This document shows, piece by piece, positions 7,095 to 14,171 of a stretch of 22,367 nucleotides of DNA (position 1 is its first letter; each line of letters opens with the position of its first letter). Origin of the DNA: Candidatus Methanoplasma sp. (GTDB lineage: Archaea > Thermoplasmatota > Thermoplasmata > Methanomassiliicoccales > Methanomethylophilaceae); contig JAITQH010000064.1 in NCBI GenBank assembly GCA_031288985.1, forward strand, positions 1 to 22,367, written 5' to 3'. A model generated the notes under the pieces. The model had not been told where the DNA came from, did no database searches, and was given only the letters and a program-made list of their open reading frames with translations. Position numbers and translations under genes: made by a program.

Positions 7095-8248
7095 ATCAGA
7101 ACCCTCAGGAGCGTCGGGAGCAGTCTTGCCGCGATCCGGGGATTCTTCATCATAAGGCGTGCGGCGGCGCCGGGCCTGTCCACCTCTATATCGTCAAGGA
7201 TCCTGCGTGCGTCCTCCCTTTTCATCACCGCGCATACCCTGTCGAGATCGGCGTCGGACATCCTTGCGAACGCCTTCCTTATTCTGTATCCCCCCGTGAA
7301 CTCCCGACCGAGCTCCTTCTTCCATCCGGCCTCGTAGGGGGCCAGGGCCTTGCGGGATGCGTCTCCGGCCTCAATGGCTTTAATTGCCGCGCCGGCCAAT
7401 ATCGGCGCCGCCTTGAATGCGGGGAACAGCCCCCCTGCGGATACGGGCTTCACCTGGCCTGCGGCGTCGCCTATGAGAAGGATGCCGTCGCCGTATGTGG
7501 TCCGCCTCCCGCCCACCGGGATCTTTCCGGAGTATTTCGCGACCGTCTCCCTGTCCTGAAGGCCCGCGCGCCTCAGAAGCGTCTTCAGCAGATCGCTGGG
7601 GAGAACTCCGGCGGCCGATGTGCAGAGCCCCACCCTTGTGAGATCCCCAAACGGTATCTCCCATGTGAAGAACCCCGGAGCCAGGTCGGATCCCAGGCGC
7701 AGCGTCATGGCGTCGTCGTGCTCCGGCCGGTTCTTTATATCGACCTGTATCCCGAGAAGGTATTCTTTGGGGGCGTTGCCGCCCAAGGACGCCGCGACTG
7801 CGGAGCTGTGGCCGTCAGCTCCCACGAGCAGCTTGGATCCGTATTGCGACTTGGACGAGTTTACCCTTGCGATCCCGTCGCGCATGACATGACCCAGATA
7901 TTTATTTTCATAGGAGATCTCCGCGCCTGCGTCCTCCGCCTTGGCCACCATCCGCACGTCCAGATCCCTGCGGTCCACGAGAGACGCCAACGCCTTGTTC
8001 GAACGGACGCCGACGACTCCTCCGCCGGGAAAACACACCTCGGCGGCGAATATCCTGTTCAGAATGTCAGGCCGGACGCCGGACATCCCGATGACCTCGT
8101 CGCTGATGAGTCCGGCGCATTGCACCGGAACCCCGGGAGAGTCGTGCTCCTCCAATACAAGGACGTCGAGATCCCCTGCCATGAGCGCCGCCGCCTTGGC
8201 GCCGGCGGGTCCCGCGCCCGCCACGATGACATCGTACTCGGATCTCAT
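7091..8248 (-). CDS. Geranylgeranyl reductase family FAD-dependent oxidoreductase
   Basis: Members of this family saturate the isoprenoid chains of archaeal membrane lipids. The 385-residue protein opens with a Rossmann FAD motif (VIVAGAGPAG at about 7-16). It has the family's PVQCAGLIS stretch near residue 49, the VGADGHSS motif, a Phe-x-Trp-x-Pro-Phe-x-Asp segment and the second FAD motif LLIGDAAGQVKP. The ATG at 8248 is chosen because it overlaps the transaldolase stop as ATGA and is followed directly by the FAD motif; an upstream in-frame start at 8356 lies within the transaldolase gene. It lies between transaldolase and taw2 in one operon. A different flavin oxidoreductase substrate cannot be excluded. 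Confidence 0.88.
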   Translation of the reverse strand: MRSEYDVIVAGAGPAGAKAAALMAGDLDVLVLEEHDSPGVPVQCAGLISDEVIGMSGVRPDILNRIFAAEVCFPGGGVVGVRSNKALASLVDRRDLDVRMVAKAEDAGAEISYENKYLGHVMRDGIARVNSSKSQYGSKLLVGADGHSSAVAASLGGNAPKEYLLGIQVDIKNRPEHDDAMTLRLGSDLAPGFFTWEIPFGDLTRVGLCTSAAGVLPSDLLKTLLRRAGLQDRETVAKYSGKIPVGGRRTTYGDGILLIGDAAGQVKPVSAGGLFPAFKAAPILAGAAIKAIEAGDASRKALAPYEAGWKKELGREFTGGYRIRKAFARMSDADLDRVCAVMKREDARRILDDIEVDRPGAAARLMMKNPRIAARLLPTLLRVLI

Positions 8249-8889
8249 TTTTTGGATTTTTCGAAGTCCGCTATGAATGTCCTGATCCCTTCGTCCGTTT
8301 TGGGATGGGAGACCATCTTCTTCAGAACGTCGTAGGGGATCGTCGCTATGTGGCATCCCGCCGACGCCGCCTCGAGAACGTGCACCGGCCCCCGTATGCT
8401 CGCGGCTATGACCTCTGTATCGAAATCATAGTCGTCGATTATCGACACTGTCTGCGCAAGCATGTCCGATCCGTACGATCCTATGTCGTCCAGCCTTCCT
8501 ATGAAGGGCGACACGTATCTTGCGCCGGCCTTGGCCGCAAGCAACGCCTGATTGGGAGTGAATATCAGCGTCATGTTCACATCGATGCCTTCCGAAGACA
8601 GTACTTTCGTTGCCTTCAGCGACTCTATGCACATGGGAAGTTTGACGTTTATGTTGGGGTGTATCGCCGCCAGCTCCCTTCCTTCTCTTATCATCCCCTC
8701 GGAGTCGGGGGACATGGCCTCGGCGGAGATGGGGCCGTCGACTATGGCGGCGATCGCTTTCACCCTGGACGGGGTGTCCGTCTTCTCCTTGGCTATGAGG
8801 CTGGGGTTGGTGGTGACTCCGTCAAGTATGCCCCAGCTGTTGATCTCCTCTATCATGTCCAGATTTGCAGTGTCTATGAATATCTTCAT
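8245..8889 (-). CDS. tal: Transaldolase (small TalC/FSA-type)
   Basis: Transaldolase moves a dihydroxyacetone unit between sugar phosphates in the non-oxidative pentose phosphate pathway. The 214-residue length is that of the compact archaeal/bacterial TalC class. The N-terminus MKIFIDTANL, the GVTTNPSL segment at about 24-31, and the Schiff-base lysine in NVKLP (K83) are all present, as is a TLIFTPNQALLAAKAGA-like stretch. It could instead be a fructose-6-phosphate aldolase. Directly upstream transketolase subunits favour transaldolase. It overlaps both neighbours by ATGA junctions. Confidence 0.92.
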   Translation of the reverse strand: MKIFIDTANLDMIEEINSWGILDGVTTNPSLIAKEKTDTPSRVKAIAAIVDGPISAEAMSPDSEGMIREGRELAAIHPNINVKLPMCIESLKATKVLSSEGIDVNMTLIFTPNQALLAAKAGARYVSPFIGRLDDIGSYGSDMLAQTVSIIDDYDFDTEVIAASIRGPVHVLEAASAGCHIATIPYDVLKKMVSHPKTDEGIRTFIADFEKSKK

Positions 8890-9887
8890 TCTTCGGCCTC
8901 CTCGTTGTTTTCTGCGGCCGTTTTCGGCGGCGCGCGTGCATCCTTCATCGCGATCGATCTTGCGGCGGATTCTTTGATCCGTTCGACGGTCAGGCCGTAT
9001 TTCTCCATCAGCGCGGCGGGCGCGCCGGACTCGCCGAACGTGTCATACGTGCCGACCCTCGTCACGGGGGACGGCAGCTCCTGCGACAGGAACTCCGACA
9101 CGGCGGATCCCAGTCCGCCTATGATGCTGTGCTCCTCGGCGGTGACCGCGCATCCGGTCTTCGAAAGAGAGTCGTAGACCGCCGATATGTCCAGCGGCTT
9201 GATCGTGGACACGTTCAGCACCTCTGCGTCCACTCCCTCTTTTTCCAATTCCTCGGCCGCCTTGAGGCACAGCGACGCCATCTGGCCCGTGCCTATCAGG
9301 GTCACGTCGCGGCCTTCTCTCAGGATCCTTGCCTTGCCTATGATGAAATCTGTGTCTTCGGGCAGTATCGTGGGGAACTTGGCGCGGCCGAGCCTCATGT
9401 ACACCGGTCCGTCGTATTCTGCGATCGCCTTCGTGGCCGCATACGCCTCGTACGCGTCCGCAGGCGAGATGACCGTCATGTTGGGCAGCGCCCTCATTAT
9501 TGCAATATCTTCCAGCGCCTGGTGCGATGCGCCGTCCTCGCCGACGCTGATGCCGCTGTGCGTGGTCACTATCTTGACGTTGAGGCGGGGATACGCCACC
9601 GCAAGGCGGATCTGCTCCCAGCACCTTCCGCTTCCGAACACCGCGAACGTGGATGCGAACACTATCTTGCCTGACGCGGCGAGGCCTGCGGCGACCCCGA
9701 TCATGTCCTGCTCCGCTATCCCGGCCTCGACGAACCTCTCGGGCGCGACCTTTCTGAACTCGGACGTCTTGGTGGACTCGGCGAGATCCGCATCCATAAC
9801 GACGATCCTGCGATCCGATGCTATGTCTGCGAGCGCCTTTCCGTAGTAGTCGCGCTGGGCCAGTTCTTTGCCGGTCACAGGCCGCAC
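8886..9887 (-). CDS. Transketolase, C-terminal subunit
   Basis: This is the pyrimidine-binding plus C-terminal half of transketolase, which is encoded as two polypeptides in most archaea. The 333-residue product carries the thiamine-diphosphate-activating glutamate in EAGIAEQDM (E59), a SGISVGEDGASHQ active-site loop, and a C-terminal domain with AEEHSIIGGLGSAVSE and FGESG. The start is GTG at 9887. It overlaps the N-terminal subunit by 13 bases and the transaldolase by 4, so the three pentose phosphate genes are translated as a block. The last 20 residues are an acidic, Ala/Glu-rich tail beyond the usual fold. 1-deoxyxylulose-5-phosphate synthase is related but is a single chain and not expected in archaea. 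Confidence 0.93.
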   Translation of the reverse strand: MRPVTGKELAQRDYYGKALADIASDRRIVVMDADLAESTKTSEFRKVAPERFVEAGIAEQDMIGVAAGLAASGKIVFASTFAVFGSGRCWEQIRLAVAYPRLNVKIVTTHSGISVGEDGASHQALEDIAIMRALPNMTVISPADAYEAYAATKAIAEYDGPVYMRLGRAKFPTILPEDTDFIIGKARILREGRDVTLIGTGQMASLCLKAAEELEKEGVDAEVLNVSTIKPLDISAVYDSLSKTGCAVTAEEHSIIGGLGSAVSEFLSQELPSPVTRVGTYDTFGESGAPAALMEKYGLTVERIKESAARSIAMKDARAPPKTAAENNEEAEE

Positions 9888-10711
9888 CCCTCAAGTTCGT
9901 CAAGAGCGCGGCACAGCTCGTCCGGTTTGCAGACCTTGCCGTGGAAATCGGGGTTGTTCTCCATGAATGATATTCCTTTGCCTTTCACGGTGTTCATTAT
10001 TATCACCGTGGGGTTCTTCTGAGATCTCGACGCTTTCGCACACGCATCGATTATCTGCGCCATGTCGTGGCCGTCGATTATTATGACGTTCCACCCGAAC
10101 GAATGCCATTTCTCGGGAAGCGGATCCAGGGACATGTTCTCCTCGGTGCAGCCGTTGATCTGCAGGCGGTTGCGATCCACGAACGCCGTCAGATTGCTGA
10201 GCCTGTGGTGGTGTGCGAACATGGCCGCCTCCCAGTTCTGGCCGCTCTGGAGCTCGCCGTCGCCCAACAGGCAGAACACCCTGTGAGTCTTTTCATCCAT
10301 CTTGGCGGCCAGCGCCATTCCGCAGGCCATGCTGAGCCCCTGCCCCAGAGAGCCTGTGGACATCTCCACTCCCGGCAGCTTGCCGCGGACGGGGTGCCCC
10401 TGAAGGCGCGTGCCTATTTTTCTCAGCGTCAAAAGTTCCTCTCTCTCAAAATACCCCGACTCCGCAAGCGCGGCGTACAGGACGGGGGCGGCATGCCCCT
10501 TGGAGAGCACGAACCTGTCCCTCTCCTCCCATTGAGGGTCGGACGGGTCGTGCCTCATGACATTGAAATACAGGGCGGCGAGCAGATCCGCAGAGGACAG
10601 AGAGCCTCCGGGATGTCCTGAATTCGCCTCGGAGGTCATCTCTATGACGTCCCGGCGCAGGAGATGCGCCAATACCTTCAGATCTTCTGTTCCGTGCGCC
10701 ATCTGCTTCAT
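9875..10711 (-). CDS. Transketolase, N-terminal subunit
   Basis: This is the diphosphate-binding half of the split transketolase. The 278-residue product has SGHPGGSLS at about 31-39, a KGHAAPVLYA substrate histidine region near 71, the GSLGQGLSMA loop near 120, and the thiamine-diphosphate/metal motif GDGELQSGQN at 150-159. The ATG at 10711 lies 5 bases after the PCNA stop; a second ATG at 10702 is possible. The longer frame reaching to 10888 would run inside the PCNA gene and is rejected. It pairs with the C-terminal subunit encoded immediately downstream. Confidence 0.93.
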   Translation of the reverse strand: MKQMAHGTEDLKVLAHLLRRDVIEMTSEANSGHPGGSLSSADLLAALYFNVMRHDPSDPQWEERDRFVLSKGHAAPVLYAALAESGYFEREELLTLRKIGTRLQGHPVRGKLPGVEMSTGSLGQGLSMACGMALAAKMDEKTHRVFCLLGDGELQSGQNWEAAMFAHHHRLSNLTAFVDRNRLQINGCTEENMSLDPLPEKWHSFGWNVIIIDGHDMAQIIDACAKASRSQKNPTVIIMNTVKGKGISFMENNPDFHGKVCKPDELCRALDELEGCGL

Positions 10712-10716
10712 CAGGG

Positions 10717-11454
10717 TCAGTCGCTCTCGATCCTGGGCGCCAGGAAATAAACTGCGCTTGCCTCTCCGTTGGCCAGTTTGAACAGGACCCTGACGGGATA
10801 GTCGCTGTCCAGCTCTATCTTGACCAACGTCCCGGCGGGTATGGCCTTTATAAGATTGGAGAAATAGTCCAGCGGGAACAGGCTGCATACCGGGCTTGGA
10901 ACGTCCAGACTCTCAAGGTCTTTCTTCAGCAGCCTGAGGTTTGCATCGTCCGTATCGCCCGCGCAGGAAAGCTCGAAGCTCTCGCTGTCCGCTTTGAGGG
11001 CTATGTGATCCGATATCGACTCTGCGGCGCGGATGCCTTTCTGCAGGTGATCCACGAGCACGCCCACCTTCGCAGAAAGGGAGAGCTGCGGAACCTTTGG
11101 GTCGTTCATGTTCGAGGTCTCGATGAGGTTCATGGAGCGCGTGACGCTGCCGACCTTGAAGACCAGCCTGCCTTTGGCCTCATCCTGCTCTATGGATATC
11201 GTGTCGCCCACAGATGCCAGCTTAAGAACCGTCTTGACCTTGTCCAGGTCCAGTCCGATCTCTGTGTTGCCCGCCGAATACGACTCGAAGGCTTTCGGGC
11301 TCATGTTGAGTTCGATCATGCCCACGTGCGCGGGATCCACCGCCTTCAGCACCGCGCCCTCCGGCGAGATGCTGAACTTGACTTCGTCTATGAGGGTCGA
11401 GATCACGTTGACCAACCCCTTAAGGGTCTCCGATTTTATCTCTGCTTTGAACAT
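10717..11454 (-). CDS. pcn: DNA polymerase sliding clamp, PCNA
   Basis: PCNA forms the trimeric ring that tethers DNA polymerase, ligase and nucleases to DNA. The 245-residue length is standard. Start MFKAEIKSETLKGLVNVIS, the VDPAHVGMIELNM segment near residue 40, the interdomain region near 120 and the C-terminal YFLAPRIE are typical. The ATG at 11454 is chosen on family length; the in-frame start at 11520 would lie within TFS. It follows TFS by 29 bases, an order also seen in other Thermoplasmata as far as I recall, and precedes the transketolase genes with a 5-base gap. Confidence 0.96.
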   Translation of the reverse strand: MFKAEIKSETLKGLVNVISTLIDEVKFSISPEGAVLKAVDPAHVGMIELNMSPKAFESYSAGNTEIGLDLDKVKTVLKLASVGDTISIEQDEAKGRLVFKVGSVTRSMNLIETSNMNDPKVPQLSLSAKVGVLVDHLQKGIRAAESISDHIALKADSESFELSCAGDTDDANLRLLKKDLESLDVPSPVCSLFPLDYFSNLIKAIPAGTLVKIELDSDYPVRVLFKLANGEASAVYFLAPRIESD

Positions 11455-11483
11455 CGAAACACCAACATTTGATTTGAGGAGGG

Positions 11484-11780
11484 TCAGTACTCCCTCCAAG
11501 TGTGGCTGCATTTGCAGCACCTGTATATCCTGGTCTCAGGCTCATCCGCCGAGCGGGTCTGTCTGAGGCTAAAGTACGCCTCGCTGTGGCTGCATTCGGG
11601 GCAGGCTATCCTTGTCTTGGGCATCGTGGGCACATCCTCTTTGATGACCGTCATCTCCTTGTTCTCGGACTTGGTCGCGATCGTCTGCTCCCGGCCCTTC
11701 TCTTTGATCTGACCGCAGGATTTGCAAACATATGTATCCCCATCGGGGAACATCATCGAGCCGCATGATGAACAAAACAC
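11484..11780 (-). CDS. tfs: Transcription factor S (TFS, RNA polymerase cleavage factor)
   Basis: TFS stimulates RNA cleavage by a backtracked archaeal RNA polymerase, like eukaryotic TFIIS. I place the start at the GTG 11780, giving 98 residues beginning Met-Phe-Cys, the usual TFS N-terminus. A GAGG lies 9 bases upstream, and a TATA element falls within the alternative 5' extension to 11837. The N-terminal zinc ribbon is C3, C6, C19 and C22; the C-terminal ribbon is C60, C63, C88 and C91. The catalytic RSADEPET loop at 76-83 is intact, so this is an active cleavage factor rather than an inhibitory paralogue. It is the promoter-proximal gene of the seven-gene run ending with taw2. Confidence 0.94.
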   Translation of the reverse strand: MFCSSCGSMMFPDGDTYVCKSCGQIKEKGREQTIATKSENKEMTVIKEDVPTMPKTRIACPECSHSEAYFSLRQTRSADEPETRIYRCCKCSHTWREY

Positions 11781-11814
11781 TCTTTTCAGCCTCTTTAATA
11801 CCCCAACGGCTGAG

Positions 11815-11826
11815 CCTATTAAAATC
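11815..11826 (-). promoter_or_regulatory. Probable promoter of the TFS-PCNA-tkt-tal-ggr-taw2 operon
   Basis: The minus strand reads GATTTTAATAGG, a TATA-like element centred about 40 bases before the preferred TFS start at 11780, implying a leader of about 13 bases. A second AT-rich element, GGTATTAAAG, lies at about 11794-11803. Only about 70 bases separate the TFS start from the end of the upstream gene at 11850. Confidence 0.45.
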
Positions 11827-11849
11827 TTATCTTCCACGCGCGGTTTGCA

Positions 11850-12551
11850 TCAGGGGCGCTTTCCTTCCGATGATTTCCTGAGTATGTCGGCGAACGGCCC
11901 CGACCTGCCGTCGGATCGGGCCGGAGTCCCGGGCTGAGGGAGCGCGGCCTCCTCCACTGTGCTGGTCACGGTCGGGGACGCGGTTTGGCCTGCCTGAGTC
12001 CTTCCGGGCGCGGGATCGTCGCGCGGCGGCCTGCGGGGCCGGGCGGCGGGACTCGTATTGACCGCCATGTCCTGCATCGCCATGCAGTCGTCGAAACTCT
12101 CGAATCCCAGCTTCTTGTTCTTTGAATAGAGCTCCATCGATCTGGCGGCCGGGCGGACCGCCCCCTCCCACGCGCCGGAGGCCAACAGGTCGGCCGTCTC
12201 CTTCCTCGCCTGCCGGGACAATATGCCGCCCGCAAATCCGAAGACGGTCATCACGCCGAGACCGAACACGTCGATGGCGCCGTCGGAGTAGAACGCGTCC
12301 AGATAGCTGTGCGGGAATACGGCCGACGCCCCGCTGACCGCGGCAAGAAGAACGGCGCCCCCTGCAAAGGCGCAGATCGTCCCTTTGACCATAGAACCCG
12401 CCTTCCGCCCGCACACGTACCCCGCTATGGCGGGACCCACGGTCGGGATCCACCACATGAGCGCGGAGAGGATGAGTCCGAAGAAGAACGCCGTCCTTGC
12501 ATCGTACACGCTGTCTCCTCTGCCGAATATGCTTGCAGGACTTAAACGCAT
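11850..12551 (-). CDS. Multi-TM membrane protein with disordered, proline-rich C-terminus, unknown
   Basis: The 233-residue product has about three hydrophobic segments: roughly 19-47 (containing a Trp-Trp-Ile-Pro-Thr-Val-Gly-Pro-Ala stretch), 55-80 and 92-112. A Gly-rich loop lies between the first two. The C-terminal third (about 165-233) is Pro/Ala/Arg-rich, looks disordered and is probably cytoplasmic. I recognise no family. The ATG at 12551 has GAGGTGAT 6 bases upstream. It follows the 12606-13925 gene by 54 bases on the same strand, so co-transcription is likely, although an AT-rich element at about 12567-12576 could be its own promoter. Confidence 0.78.
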   Translation of the reverse strand: MRLSPASIFGRGDSVYDARTAFFFGLILSALMWWIPTVGPAIAGYVCGRKAGSMVKGTICAFAGGAVLLAAVSGASAVFPHSYLDAFYSDGAIDVFGLGVMTVFGFAGGILSRQARKETADLLASGAWEGAVRPAARSMELYSKNKKLGFESFDDCMAMQDMAVNTSPAARPRRPPRDDPAPGRTQAGQTASPTVTSTVEEAALPQPGTPARSDGRSGPFADILRKSSEGKRP

Positions 12552-12557
12552 TTTCCC

Positions 12558-12565
12558 ATCACCTC
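12558..12565 (-). promoter_or_regulatory. Ribosome binding site of the 12551 gene
   Basis: GAGGTGAT on the minus strand, complementary to the 3' end of archaeal 16S rRNA, lies 6 bases before the ATG at 12551 and fixes that start. Confidence 0.6.
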
Positions 12566-12605
12566 GTTAAATGGTTTGTAAGAGGTTTGACGATGGTTTT
12601 GAAGC

Positions 12606-13925
12606 TCACTTCTTGGACTTCTTTTTGGCGCGGTCGGCCTTCAGGTTGTCTTTGACGGCCTTGCTTATCTCCTCGCCCTGCTGTTTCCCGTCGGTGATGT
12701 CGCTTTCAAGGTAGCGGAGCACGGTCCATCCTTCGTCCCTGAGGACGGCGTCCGACGATGCGTCCCCGGTCTCGGATCCCACATAGACCGCCACCTTTCC
12801 CCTGACGAATGCAATGGGGATCTGGTACGGGCCGTAGTCTCTCCTGCATCTCAGTTTTTTGTTCCAGGCCGCTCTCCTTACGAGCGCTTCCGGCGTGTCT
12901 TCCGCTATCTCGAAGTCCGCGTACTCTTCGGACTCTTCGTCCGCCGCTCCGTATTCCTCGTCGGGTTCGCCCGCAGGCTCCGCAACGATCACGGGTTCCG
13001 GCTCAGGCTCTGCTGCGGGTTCTGCAACGATCACAGGTTCGGGTTCCGGCTCTGCGGCAGGCTCCGCAACGATCACAGGTTCGGGTTCCGGCTCGGGAGT
13101 CTTCGGCTCCTCTTTCTTGATTGCCGTGGATCTTGCGGCGTTGGCGTCTCTGGAACTCATTACTTTAAGTTTGGCCTCTGCCTTCTTGGACTCCTCTTTC
13201 TTCGCCTCGGCCTTCTTGGGTTCCTCTTTTTTGGGTTCCTCTTTCTTCGCCTCGATCTTCTTGGACTCGGTCTTCGCCTGGTAAGGCCTTGCGACCGGGC
13301 CGTTCTTCTTGGTCTCCGAGGCATTTCCGGCCTTGGTCTTTTTCTTGGCCGGCTCCTCTGCCTCGAACGGCGCGAAGAATATCGCGGCCGTGAATATCAC
13401 CCATATGGCCGAGAAGGCCGCGAACACTAACCCTCCGATTATATTGTCGGTGCCGAAATGAACATATGCCGTTACGGCGAGGATCACCAGAAGCATCGCC
13501 GATATGACCAGCAGGACCTTCTGATCCACGACCCAGTTGTATGCCGCATCCGAGACCGCCGCCAAAAGCGCCAGAGCGGCGAACAGCCATATGTAAAGCT
13601 CGGTCTCTCCTTCGGTAAACGCGAAAAGCGCCAAGGCCGCACCTGCGGCCGCAATGAGTATGCCGCGCACTTTGCCGATGAACGTCTTCGGCCCGATTTT
13701 CACAATCGCCGCCAGCAGTCCGAACGCTACACCCAGAATGCCTGCCGCCACGCTGCCGTATGTCATTATCTCGGATTCGCCGTTGAAAAGATCCCCTATA
13801 AGACTCGTTCCTATGTCGTATCCGTCGGTTGTGAATATCGCCGCCACCAGTGCCACGATGAAAACGACAGCCGCAGATATGCCCACAGCTCCCGTCAGTT
13901 TACCGTTCTCGAATGTGTTTCCCAT
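12606..13925 (-). CDS. Six-TM membrane protein with low-complexity linker and a C-terminal DUF559/Vsr-like domain
   Basis: The product has 439 residues from the ATG at 13925; an upstream in-frame ATG at 13964 would add 13. Residues about 10-185 form six hydrophobic helices. They are followed by a Lys/Glu-rich, charged coiled or disordered segment (about 200-270) and three copies of a 14-residue unit built around Glu-Pro-Glu-Pro-Val-Ile-Val-Ala-Glu-Pro (about 280-325). An acidic stretch comes next, then a C-terminal globular domain of about 90 residues. That domain contains Leu-Arg-Cys-Arg-Arg-Asp-Tyr, Pro-Ile-Ala-Phe, Lys-Val-Ala-Val-Tyr-Val and DAVLRDEGWTVLRYLESDI. The order resembles DUF559/very-short-patch-repair-like PD-(D/E)XK proteins, but the acidic catalytic residue before the Ala-Val-Tyr strand seems to be lost, so nuclease activity is doubtful. 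The stop is TGA. Confidence 0.8.
   Translation of the reverse strand: MGNTFENGKLTGAVGISAAVVFIVALVAAIFTTDGYDIGTSLIGDLFNGESEIMTYGSVAAGILGVAFGLLAAIVKIGPKTFIGKVRGILIAAAGAALALFAFTEGETELYIWLFAALALLAAVSDAAYNWVVDQKVLLVISAMLLVILAVTAYVHFGTDNIIGGLVFAAFSAIWVIFTAAIFFAPFEAEEPAKKKTKAGNASETKKNGPVARPYQAKTESKKIEAKKEEPKKEEPKKAEAKKEESKKAEAKLKVMSSRDANAARSTAIKKEEPKTPEPEPEPVIVAEPAAEPEPEPVIVAEPAAEPEPEPVIVAEPAGEPDEEYGAADEESEEYADFEIAEDTPEALVRRAAWNKKLRCRRDYGPYQIPIAFVRGKVAVYVGSETGDASSDAVLRDEGWTVLRYLESDITDGKQQGEEISKAVKDNLKADRAKKKSKK
12970..13098 (-). repeat. Three tandem 42-bp coding repeats
   Basis: GCAACGATCAC recurs on the plus strand at 12982, 13024 and 13066, exactly 42 bases apart. Each unit encodes 14 residues (Glu-Pro-Glu-Pro-Val-Ile-Val-Ala-Glu-Pro-Ala-Ala/Gly-Glu-Pro) in the minus-strand membrane protein. 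The copies differ at a few synonymous positions, so the array is not brand new, but length variation by slippage or recombination is expected. Confidence 0.85.
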
Positions 13926-14018
13926 GCTCACATAACCAGCGTACACATTTTTGTATCTTTGCATTGAAACAGCGATCCGAGGCGGGGCCGACGGCGATTT
14001 CCCGCCTTTAAGAAATTA

Positions 14019-14028
14019 GATATATTTG
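14019..14028. promoter_or_regulatory. Shared TATA box in the 13926-14171 divergent region
   Basis: GATATATTTG is nearly symmetric and can serve either direction. On the minus strand it predicts transcription from about 13997 toward the 13925 gene. On the plus strand it predicts a start near 14048, just before the structured segment that precedes the aCPSF2-like gene. Confidence 0.4.
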
Positions 14029-14046
14029 AAAGAAATAACTGTGAGC

Positions 14047-14118
14047 AAGCACGCGTGCGTTCATTCCCACGCATTCACTAACACATGACTGTCAAAGGGC
14101 GCCGAAGAGCGCCCTTTT
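14047..14118 (+). ncRNA. Candidate small RNA or structured 5' leader ending in a terminator-like hairpin
   Basis: From about 27 bases downstream of the TATA at 14019-14028, the plus strand has a small stem (TGCGT at 14056-14060 with ACGCA at 14069-14073). It ends in a strong hairpin, AAAGGGCGC (14094-14102), a 6-base loop, then GCGCCCTTT (14109-14117) and a further T. Promoter, structure and hairpin plus T-run together look like a free-standing RNA of about 70 nt, or an attenuated leader of the gene at 14172. No RNA family was recognised and no coding frame fits. Confidence 0.35.
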
Positions 14119-14140
14119 CACACAATCCGCATAAGCGGAA

Positions 14141-14150
14141 AAATATACGA
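14141..14150 (+). promoter_or_regulatory. Proximal TATA-like element of the aCPSF2-like gene
   Basis: AAATATACGA is centred about 26 bases before the ATG at 14172, which would give a leaderless mRNA. An AAGGAG at 14156-14161, 10 bases before the ATG, would be used only if transcription starts further upstream. Confidence 0.4.
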
Positions 14151-14171
14151 GAAAGAAGGAGACATTGATTA

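Noticed and set aside
13165..13260. Lys/Glu-rich DNA repeats as a possible CRISPR or satellite array
   Set aside because: They are short imperfect coding repeats inside a membrane-protein linker, without regular spacers.
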